Assembly (NCBI GenBank): GCA_023128635.1
Contig: JAGMDP010000047.1
Span: forward strand, 1 to 5,669
Length of the DNA stretch: 5,669 nt
Direction of reading: 5' to 3'
From: Candidatus Heimdallarchaeota archaeon
GTDB lineage: Archaea; Asgardarchaeota; Heimdallarchaeia; JABLTI01
The position numbers were made by a program, and so were the translations under genes. The notes below the pieces were generated by a model. It was not told the DNA's origin. It ran no database searches and saw only the letters and a program-made list of their open reading frames with translations. Shown piece after piece: positions 1 to 5,147 of this stretch; positions within the stretch are counted from its first letter, which is position 1, and the number at the start of each line of letters is the position of its first letter.

Positions 1-755
1 ATTTGTCTAGCTGAACCAGAATTATACCCACCAAGTCTTAGCGGATTTTCTTTATTAGAAATGGATATCTTGTGAACACCATAATCAGCATCACAAATGA
101 AAGCATAAATATTGTAGACTTTTACATCCCGAACGTCAATGTTTACCTTATGATATCTTCCCACAAAAAGTGGTTGAGCAGGAGTCGTAATATCAACAAT
201 TGCCATGCCAAAAATACCATATGCAAGATAGGCAAATACCCCATCTATATCAACTCCATAACAGTTTGCAATACCAAACTGATCTTTCATAGTAAACAAA
301 ACAACGGGGCTAATTTTATTAGTAATATCCAAAATTACTAATCCGTTTAGACCATAAGATAAGTAAGCAACATCTCCTTGAACGTAAACACTATAAGCTA
401 TTTCTGTTCCGTTTATGAAAAAGCCTATCTCGGTGATGTTTGTTTTATCAGTTAAATTGAGTATTCTAAAACCATTGACACCATCAGCTAAATATGCGAA
501 ATCTCCATCAACAACTATATCTCGAGCATCAACAGCACTATAATTTCCATAGAGAGTGTAATTATGGAGATAGCTCTCCATACTCAAAACGGTATCTTTA
601 GGATCCAAACCTTGCTTGACCAAAAGATCTTCTTCAATACTAATTTCTTCTTTCTTAAAATCATCATTTTGCTGGAGTGGTTGAAACGACAAAGTCAACA
701 ACACAGCAAAGACAAATGAATAAAGTAATATGTTTCTAGTTGTTTTCCAATTCAT
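1..755 (-). CDS. Exported LVIVD-repeat beta-propeller protein, partial (3' end outside the window)
   Basis: Reading the minus strand from an ATG at 755 gives 251 open codons to the window edge with no stop, so the C-terminus is missing. Residues 1-8 (MNWKTTRN) form a basic n-region, followed by a hydrophobic stretch at about 9-24, consistent with a signal peptide or N-terminal anchor. After an acidic linker (about 30-60) come four repeats of about 42 residues, starting near 77, 119, 165 and 207. Each has the LVIVD pattern (internal 'AYLAD..NG..ILN', 'AYLSYGLNGLVILDI', 'AYLAYGIFGMAIVDI'), which folds as beta-propeller blades. The start is supported by a GAGGAT Shine-Dalgarno at 764-769, 8 bases upstream. 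Its function is unknown; LVIVD proteins are usually surface or secreted and presumed to bind ligands or partners. It is probably a distant paralogue of the larger LVIVD gene at 1786-3837. Family assignment is firm; any specific role is not. Confidence 0.88.
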   Translation of the reverse strand, partial: MNWKTTRNILLYSFVFAVLLTLSFQPLQQNDDFKKEEISIEEDLLVKQGLDPKDTVLSMESYLHNYTLYGNYSAVDARDIVVDGDFAYLADGVNGFRILNLTDKTNITEIGFFINGTEIAYSVYVQGDVAYLSYGLNGLVILDITNKISPVVLFTMKDQFGIANCYGVDIDGVFAYLAYGIFGMAIVDITTPAQPLFVGRYHKVNIDVRDVKVYNIYAFICDADYGVHKISISNKENPLRLGGYNSGSARQ

Positions 756-763
756 TGTGGACT

Positions 764-769
764 ATCCTC
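764..769 (-). promoter_or_regulatory. Ribosome binding site of the partial LVIVD gene
   Basis: The minus strand reads GAGGAT 8 bases before the ATG at 755, a good partial match to the archaeal GGAGGTGAT consensus. It fixes the start of the partial LVIVD gene. Confidence 0.6.
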
Positions 770-962
770 AAATATTTTTTCGCATGTATATTAACTGTAT
801 GTTTATTAGCTTCGTTTTTGTATAAAAAATTATTATCCTTTTTGAATTTTTAGTTACTCTTGGAATCCAAATAACTCGTTTATCGTGTTCTTGTTTGTGA
901 TATAATGTAATTGTTTTCAGAAATCATCTGAGTTTATCCGATAGTAATTCTTTTAATTAAAG

Positions 963-970
963 AAGGTGAT
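963..970 (+). promoter_or_regulatory. Strong ribosome binding site of the sulfotransferase
   Basis: AAGGTGAT ends 9 bases before the ATG at 980 and is close to a perfect complement of the archaeal 16S rRNA tail (GGAGGTGAT). It supports ATG 980 as the start. Confidence 0.75.
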
Positions 971-979
971 TTTTTCTGC

Positions 980-1777
980 ATGAAGACAGTAGTAATTCTA
1001 ACTCAACCAAGAAGTGGTTCATCACTACTAGCAGGAATATTACATCATTTGGGAGTATATATGGGCGAAGAACAGGAACTCCAAAGAGGCAAATATAAAA
1101 ATAAACTGGGTTCATTTGAAGACCATCGATTCTTAGCAATAAACCATAATATCTTATTCAAAGCTGAAAGATTAATGGGCTATCATAACAGATTTAGTGA
1201 TGAAGATGGAAAAGTAGAAGCGGCTGTTAAAGAATATGAAGAAGAATTAAAGGATTACATAAAAGAAAGTGAAAGAGAATTCTGGGGGTTTAAAGAAGCT
1301 GTTCTTATTTACACGATTCCGTATTTTGAACACCTCTTAAAAGATCCTCACTATATTGTCTTGCATCGTGATGCAGAGAGTGTAGCAAATTCGCAAATAA
1401 GAGCAGGCAAACTCAAAAATTGGCGTCATGAAATAAAATCGGAATTTTCTTATTTCACACCAAAAAAACGATTTTTATTATTCTTAAGGACAATGAAAAC
1501 AACTTTCACAAAAGGATTTGTCTATAGAAAAAAGAAATTTATAGTCAAACTTACATTAGACGCACAAGAACGAATCAAGGAATTTGTCAAAACCAGAAAA
1601 CATATGGTAATTGAATTACCTGAAATTATTGACAAATCAGATGCAACTATCGAAAAGATCATCAAATTCCTAGATCTAAAACCTACAAAAGAACAAATCA
1701 AGAATGCTCTTGAATTCATTCGTCCCGAGCTCATTACTTCAGAAATTAAAAAAACTGAAAAGAAAACAGAGAAATGA
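980..1777 (+). CDS. Sulfotransferase family protein (PAPS-dependent type)
   Basis: A 265-residue protein, a normal length for a single-domain sulfotransferase; these enzymes transfer sulfate from PAPS to hydroxyl or amino groups of glycans, lipids, proteins or small molecules. The N-terminus has the 5'-phosphosulfate loop: strand VVILTQ, then P10-R11-S12-G13-S14-S15-L-L and helix AGILHHLGVYMG, as in the common 'PRSGTSLL..lL..lGv.mG' form. 'GSFED' at 44-48 matches the acidic motif after the first helices. 'YIVLHRDAESVANSQIR' (125-141) fits the 3'-phosphate binding motif, with R130 and S138 the likely contacts. 'VIELPEI...' through 'IIKFLDL' (210-233) corresponds to the usual 'YEDL...FLGL' segment. 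No signal peptide or membrane segment is seen, so it is probably cytoplasmic. The tail (257-265) is lysine/glutamate-rich. The acceptor substrate is unknown. It stands alone on its strand between two LVIVD surface-protein genes and converges with the larger one, leaving an 8-base gap. Confidence 0.85.
   Translation: MKTVVILTQPRSGSSLLAGILHHLGVYMGEEQELQRGKYKNKLGSFEDHRFLAINHNILFKAERLMGYHNRFSDEDGKVEAAVKEYEEELKDYIKESEREFWGFKEAVLIYTIPYFEHLLKDPHYIVLHRDAESVANSQIRAGKLKNWRHEIKSEFSYFTPKKRFLLFLRTMKTTFTKGFVYRKKKFIVKLTLDAQERIKEFVKTRKHMVIELPEIIDKSDATIEKIIKFLDLKPTKEQIKNALEFIRPELITSEIKKTEKKTEK
1748..1766 (-). terminator. Poly-T tract terminating the 683-residue LVIVD gene
   Basis: Just past the TAG stop at 1786 the minus strand runs through T-rich sequence, the complement of the A-rich codons that encode the lysine-rich sulfotransferase tail. 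Archaeal RNA polymerase stops at such U-rich tracts without needing a hairpin. The position fits, but no termination data are available. Confidence 0.4.
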
Positions 1778-1785
1778 ATTACCTA

Positions 1786-3837
1786 CTATTTTTTATTTTC
1801 ATACTTTCTTTTCTTATTGAACATTACCAAGAAAAGTGAAAATAGGCTAATGTAGTAAATTAATGGAATGCTCACATCAGTAGTGCTTTGTACAAATTGA
1901 AGTATGATTAAATTTTCCTGTCCATAAGCTGCGAACACGTAGTCATTATAAAACAAAACATCGCAAGCATCTCCATTTGCAAAGTAGAAACCACGAAATT
2001 GAGGTATAGAGATATCTGAAATATCATAGACAGAAATTCCTCGATAAAGATCAGCAACAACTATTAAGTTTTCAGAGATATCTGCCGATATTGCTCGAGT
2101 GAAATAGGGTATGGTTCCAACAGTAACAAGATTAGTGATTTCAGTATAATCAAGAATCTCAATTCCATCAGACCAATCAACTAAAAACAAATACTCATCT
2201 GTAAGGACAATATCTACACAAATTCCTGTGCCATTGATAAATTGATTAATTTTTATGGGATTATTAATATCACTAATATCTAAGATTATGAGTCCAGCTT
2301 CAAAACAAGCAAGAAAAGCATAATCATTTTGAATAAAAACATCTCGAGCAGATACATTTCCTGGTTCAGCATAGGAGCTGATTTGCTGGATATCTAATGG
2401 ATTAGAAATATCAAGTATCTCAAAGGTATCATTCAAACCTGCAGTATAAACCAGATTGTTTTCAACATGAAGACCATAAATTATACTTTGCTCTTTGTTG
2501 TAATGACCTATTCGCTGGGGAGAAATTGGATTTGAAATATCAATTATCTCTAAACCATCATCGAAATCAGCTAAATACGCAGAGTCCCCTTGTATAGCTA
2601 TATCATACGCAAGTCCATTATTATCACAATAAGAACCAATTAATTCCGGATTGGTTCTATCTGAAATATCGATAATTTCTAAACCTGCATCATAATCAGC
2701 TACAAAAGCCATATCATCTACTGTCTCAACAGCAATTGAATATCCGACATTTTCAAATTGACCAATTTCATTTGGAGTCTCAGGCACAGTTACATCGATT
2801 ATTTCCAAACTATCCTTAAAGTCAGCAAAATAGATTAAATCATCTTTCAGGAATAATCCAGAACCTTCCCCGCCATCATCATAGCTTCCAATTAGTGTTA
2901 GAGAATTTGGATCTGATCCGTTTAAGATTAGCAACCCATTATCCCTTTCAGATACAAAGATAAGATCATTTGTGACATTGATTCCCCTTGGACCTCCGTC
3001 ATCATTCCAAACGGTTATTTCTTGAGGATCATAAATATCTGACTCATTATACAAAACAATCCCTTCTGCTTCATCAACAAAATAAACAATATCTCCTAAT
3101 CGACAAATATCCCACACTACTGTGAAAACATCTATTTCGGAAATTAGAGTTGGATTTGTTGGGTCGGAAATATCAATTGAAGCATACCCATATCGAGTTG
3201 TTATGTAAGCAATATCACCAAAAAGGAATACTTCTTCTGCTCTCGTGTCATTAAATTGTCCAATTTCAACAGGATTTGTTGGGTCGGAAACATCAAGAAT
3301 CTCCAAACCATCTAAGAAATCTGCAACGAAAGCAAGATCATTTCTTACTTCTACACACAAAGCAGCTGAACCATCATAGAAACTTCCAATTTTAATCGGA
3401 TTTGAGGTATCAGATACATCGATAATTTCTAACCCGTCTAAGTGATCTGCAAGAAATACTAAGTCATTTTCAACCCAAATATCCCACGCATACCCACTTC
3501 CATTTGTGTATTGACTTAATAATATGGGATTAGTTGGGTCTTCTACATCAAGTATCATTAATCCTTCTTCATCATTTGCTACATAAGCTATATTGTTTTC
3601 AACTACAACATTTACAGCTGTCCCTCCATAATTATTATCAAACTGCCCAATTTCTACAATGTCAGTAGAATCTGTTGATTGATTTAAGGAAAAACCATTT
3701 ATCGACTCATTATTCGTAAAACTCTCACCACTTATCCAAATATTAACAGAAATTAAACTGAATAAAAGGAGGATTGAAGCTGTCTTTCTTATTGATTGAA
3801 GTAATCTCCTTAATGTTGAAAATTCAATAGTAATCAA
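1786..3837 (-). CDS. Membrane-anchored LVIVD-repeat beta-propeller surface protein, about 14 blades
   Basis: A 683-residue protein built almost wholly from LVIVD repeats. Residues 19-36 are hydrophobic after a basic n-region (RRLLQSIRKTA), consistent with a signal peptide or anchor. A Ser/Asn/Thr-rich linker (40-58) follows. Thirteen full repeats of 40-44 residues cover about 75-625, of the form 'hxhxxxhAYVADxxxGLEIIDISDPTNPxxIGxY', and a half repeat ends near 648. 'DIVEIGQFDN' (59-68) supplies the missing strand, giving about 14 blades. Residues 654-673 form a C-terminal membrane segment, followed by NKKRKYENKK, so most of the protein should face outside. The repeats are rich in Asp/Glu and carry several NxS/T sequons. 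The function is not known; such propellers usually bind partners. The start is uncertain: this frame opens with TTG at 3837, no good Shine-Dalgarno precedes it, and no in-frame ATG lies upstream before a stop. An alternative start is described at 3790-3792. Confidence 0.87.
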   Translation of the reverse strand: MITIEFSTLRRLLQSIRKTASILLLFSLISVNIWISGESFTNNESINGFSLNQSTDSTDIVEIGQFDNNYGGTAVNVVVENNIAYVANDEEGLMILDVEDPTNPILLSQYTNGSGYAWDIWVENDLVFLADHLDGLEIIDVSDTSNPIKIGSFYDGSAALCVEVRNDLAFVADFLDGLEILDVSDPTNPVEIGQFNDTRAEEVFLFGDIAYITTRYGYASIDISDPTNPTLISEIDVFTVVWDICRLGDIVYFVDEAEGIVLYNESDIYDPQEITVWNDDGGPRGINVTNDLIFVSERDNGLLILNGSDPNSLTLIGSYDDGGEGSGLFLKDDLIYFADFKDSLEIIDVTVPETPNEIGQFENVGYSIAVETVDDMAFVADYDAGLEIIDISDRTNPELIGSYCDNNGLAYDIAIQGDSAYLADFDDGLEIIDISNPISPQRIGHYNKEQSIIYGLHVENNLVYTAGLNDTFEILDISNPLDIQQISSYAEPGNVSARDVFIQNDYAFLACFEAGLIILDISDINNPIKINQFINGTGICVDIVLTDEYLFLVDWSDGIEILDYTEITNLVTVGTIPYFTRAISADISENLIVVADLYRGISVYDISDISIPQFRGFYFANGDACDVLFYNDYVFAAYGQENLIILQFVQSTTDVSIPLIYYISLFSLFLVMFNKKRKYENKK
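1789..1815 (+). terminator. Poly-T tract terminating the sulfotransferase gene
   Basis: Eleven bases after the TGA stop (1775-1777) the plus strand reads TTTTTTATTTT, followed by a second T-rich run to about 1815. It overlaps the last codons of the converging LVIVD gene (its lysine-rich C-terminus). It fits a U-rich archaeal terminator; no stem-loop is evident. Confidence 0.45.
1894..3618 (-). repeat. Tandem LVIVD repeat array inside the coding region
   Basis: About 13.5 in-frame units of 120-132 bases encode the propeller blades. Most are diverged at DNA level, but two neighbours share an identical 19-base run (GGATTTGTTGGGTCGGAAA on the plus strand) at 3152-3170 and 3272-3290, exactly 120 bases or 40 codons apart, over the SDPTNP turn. 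This suggests fairly recent blade duplication or gene conversion. Confidence 0.8.
3804..3811 (-). promoter_or_regulatory. Internal Shine-Dalgarno-like site that may mark the true start of the LVIVD gene
   Basis: The minus strand reads AAGGAGAT inside the first codons of the 683-residue frame. It is a better ribosome binding site than anything before the TTG at 3837. The in-frame codon 11 bases downstream is ATA (3790-3792). Starting there would give MRKTASILLLFSLIS, a textbook signal-peptide opening. ATA is a very unusual start codon, so this may be chance, an ATG changed to ATA, or genuine non-canonical initiation. Confidence 0.35.
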
Positions 3838-3899
3838 TTTTGTTTCATAGATAAATTTAATTTATTCCAATATTAATTTTTCACCTAGGAAATTCATTT

Positions 3900-3929
3900 A
3901 TGAGTAAAGATAATATTGTAAGTGATTGA
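3900..3929 (+). other. Possible 9-codon upstream mini-ORF (MSKDNIVSD)
   Basis: An ATG at 3900 opens nine codons ending in TGA at 3927-3929, two bases before the hydrolase ATG at 3932. An AGGA (3886-3889) lies 10 bases upstream and could serve as a weak ribosome binding site. Placement immediately before a gene start suits translational coupling or leader-peptide control, but an ORF this short is easily a coincidence. Confidence 0.2.
3921..3926 (+). promoter_or_regulatory. Ribosome binding site that selects ATG 3932 for the hydrolase
   Basis: AGTGAT lies 5 bases before ATG 3932 and matches the 3' half of GGAGGTGAT. It overlaps the alternative TTG start at 3926, which makes that upstream start unlikely. 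Confidence 0.45.
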
Positions 3930-3931
3930 AG

Positions 3932-4753
3932 ATGATAATTGATGGACATGCACACGTATCTGCAGAATTCGCTGATCCAAAAAAATTGAATGAAATAATG
4001 GAAGAATTAAAGGTAGACAAAGTGGTTTTATGTCCAGGTAGAGGGGATGATCCAAACTATGAACCTCTCAGACCAAAAGTTAGACAATCACTTCTAGTAA
4101 CTAACCATAGAATTCTATTTTTATCTAATCGTCTGTTGAGAAGATGGTCCAAGGATGTAACTGACCGAGATTCAGGAAATGAATACATCTTTAAATTAAA
4201 AAAAGAAATGCCCGGAAAAATCATTCAATTTTTTTGGGTGAATTTTCTGAATGAAAAATTCTATTCACAAATGACTGAAGCCTATAAGAGGATGAAATAT
4301 CGAGGAATTAAACTTCATCAAGCTGTTGTTCCGTTTGATAATGAAAGTGAAGAACTCGAACAAGTTGTGAAATTTGCTGGTGAGAACAGCCTTCCGATAT
4401 TCATCCACATTTTCAATTCTAAAGAAGCTAATAAATTAATAAAACTAGCAAGAAGATTTCCTAATACGAATTTTATTATTGCTCATTTAATGGGATTAGA
4501 AAATGTAATCAAACACGGCAAGGATTTAAGCAATTTTTACTTTGATATTTCAACATATTTCATCATAAGTGAACGTCGGATAAAAAAGGCAATCAAATAC
4601 TTTGGAGCTGATCATGTTTTTCTTGGATCAGATACCCCAATGGGTTATGACAATCTTAAAAATAACTTGGAGAAAATCCAGAACATGGACTTGACTTCTG
4701 AGGATAAAGAATTAATTCTTGGCAAAGGAATTGCAAAACTACTAAGATTATAA
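3932..4753 (+). CDS. Amidohydrolase_2 family metal-dependent hydrolase
   Basis: A 273-residue soluble protein of the amidohydrolase superfamily (TIM barrel). The metal ligands expected for this family are visible: H6-x-H8 in 'IIDGHAHV' at the first strand, H159 in 'LPIFIHIF', H185 in 'NFIIAHLMG', and D234 in 'VFLGSDTPMG' at the eighth strand. 'GIKLHQ' (125-130, with K127 and H129) is the usual fifth-strand region. Relatives include decarboxylases, lactonases and other hydrolases acting on carboxylated or cyclic substrates; nothing here picks one. A basic, partly hydrophobic stretch at about 48-80 ('HRILFLSNRLLRRW' within it) appears to be an insertion after the second strand and may shape the active-site entrance. 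ATG 3932 is preferred over TTG 3926, which would add only two residues and lies in the Shine-Dalgarno. The gene is divergent from the LVIVD gene, and its TAA overlaps the stop of the converging TusA gene by 6 bases. Confidence 0.85.
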   Translation: MIIDGHAHVSAEFADPKKLNEIMEELKVDKVVLCPGRGDDPNYEPLRPKVRQSLLVTNHRILFLSNRLLRRWSKDVTDRDSGNEYIFKLKKEMPGKIIQFFWVNFLNEKFYSQMTEAYKRMKYRGIKLHQAVVPFDNESEELEQVVKFAGENSLPIFIHIFNSKEANKLIKLARRFPNTNFIIAHLMGLENVIKHGKDLSNFYFDISTYFIISERRIKKAIKYFGADHVFLGSDTPMGYDNLKNNLEKIQNMDLTSEDKELILGKGIAKLLRL

Positions 4754-5005
4754 TTTCTCGCCTTTTCTCTGTATATAATAAATAACAGTACCATCATCTA
4801 ATTCTTCTCTTGATACAATTTTGTGGTTGAAATTCCTACAAAATCTAGGTATACTGTTGTGGGAATGAGGAGTATCAGAGCTTACTTTTAAAATGCCACC
4901 CATTGGTACTTTCCGAATATTTAATCTAACTCGCATTGAGGGAATGGGGCAAGGTACACCTTTTGCATTAACAAACAAGTCAAATTTTTCTTCTTTTTTA
5001 GTCAT
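4748..5005 (-). CDS. tusA: TusA-family sulfur carrier protein
   Basis: An 85-residue protein, a typical TusA length (about 80). The family carries sulfur as a persulfide on one cysteine, serving tRNA thiolation, molybdenum cofactor biosynthesis or sulfur oxidation. The signature is 'NAKGVPCPIPSMR': the Cys-Pro-x-Pro cysteine is residue 19 counted from ATG 5005, followed by the expected helix, 'MGGILKVSSDTPHS' (second strand and turn), a second helix containing another cysteine (residue 56), and the final strand 'GTVIYYIQRK'. The aspartate usual in the DxxGxxCP motif is Asn here. ATG 5005 is preferred; a GTG at 5011 would add two residues. No Shine-Dalgarno is seen, but a TATA-like box 25 bases upstream suggests a leaderless message. 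No TusBCDE, DsrE-like or rhodanese gene is adjacent, so its partner cannot be inferred. The Lys/Glu-rich N-terminal extension (about residues 2-8) is slightly longer than usual. Confidence 0.85.
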   Translation of the reverse strand: MTKKEEKFDLFVNAKGVPCPIPSMRVRLNIRKVPMGGILKVSSDTPHSHNSIPRFCRNFNHKIVSREELDDGTVIYYIQRKGEKL

Positions 5006-5030
5006 CGTCACTAATAGCTGTATAACACTA

Positions 5031-5042
5031 TTAATTAAAAAA
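5031..5042 (-). promoter_or_regulatory. TATA-like box of the TusA gene
   Basis: The minus strand reads TTTTTTAATTAA, ending 25 bases before ATG 5005. This matches the archaeal TATA-to-start-site distance (about 25) if transcription begins at or next to the start codon, consistent with the missing Shine-Dalgarno. No clear BRE is visible. Confidence 0.45.
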
Positions 5043-5117
5043 CTATTACTTTATTTTACGGAAATCTAACAAATACTATAGAAAATATTGATTCTAGTCA
5101 TAGTTTGTAATTAATTA

Positions 5118-5130
5118 CTTTTTAATAAAA
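5118..5130 (+). promoter_or_regulatory. TATA-like box of the DUF547 gene
   Basis: CTTTTTAATAAAA is centred about 24 bases before ATG 5148, the distance expected for an archaeal TATA box serving a leaderless or nearly leaderless message. The lack of a Shine-Dalgarno before the ATGs agrees with this. Confidence 0.45.
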
Positions 5131-5147
5131 TCCAGCACTAATTTAAC

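Larger units (their letters stand above)
756..979. promoter_or_regulatory. Divergent promoter region between LVIVD and sulfotransferase genes
   Basis: This A+T-rich gap of 224 bases separates two divergent genes and contains no convincing ORF or RNA gene. For the minus-strand LVIVD gene, a TATA-like AATTTTTTATAC lies at 820-831, which would imply a leader of roughly 40 bases. For the plus-strand sulfotransferase, a TATA-like GATATAATG lies at 899-907, which would imply a leader of roughly 45-50 bases. Both are guesses from base composition and spacing, since A+T-rich DNA yields many such matches. No clear inverted-repeat operator is visible. Confidence 0.35.
3838..3931. promoter_or_regulatory. 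Divergent promoter region between LVIVD and hydrolase genes
   Basis: This gap of 94 bases is very A+T-rich and must hold the promoters of both divergent genes. Several TATA-like runs occur (3851-3860, 3870-3878, 3895-3901), but none stands out as assignable. A CCTAGG palindrome lies at 3884-3889 with no extended symmetry around it. Confidence 0.35.

Noticed and set aside
72..341. Plus-strand ORF of 89 codons
   Set aside because: It lies wholly inside the minus-strand LVIVD gene (1-755), which has clear repeats, a signal-like N-terminus and a ribosome binding site. The 89-residue product has no recognisable motif.
957..1139. Minus-strand ORF of 60 codons at the start of the sulfotransferase
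   Set aside because: It is antisense to the conserved PAPS-loop coding region and has no recognisable domain; a shadow frame.
1522..1734. Minus-strand ORF of 70 codons within the sulfotransferase
   Set aside because: Antisense shadow of the conserved C-terminal half; its hydrophobic look comes from complementing A-rich lysine/glutamate codons.
1894..3618. Regular 120-132 base periodicity that might suggest a CRISPR array or tandem DNA repeat
   Set aside because: The period equals one LVIVD protein repeat, the frame is open throughout, and most units are diverged at DNA level, so this is coding repetition.
3884..3889. CCTAGG palindrome as an operator
   Set aside because: Symmetry does not extend beyond the six bases, and a single six-base palindrome is expected by chance.
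3926..3931. TTG at 3926 as the hydrolase start
   Set aside because: It overlaps the likely Shine-Dalgarno (3921-3926) and adds only two residues before the conserved 'IIDGHAH' start; ATG 3932 fits better.
980..5005. Sulfotransferase plus TusA as parts of one sulfur pathway
   Set aside because: They are on opposite strands about 3 kb apart with unrelated genes between, and they handle sulfur in different chemical states (activated sulfate versus persulfide). No shared operon supports a link.
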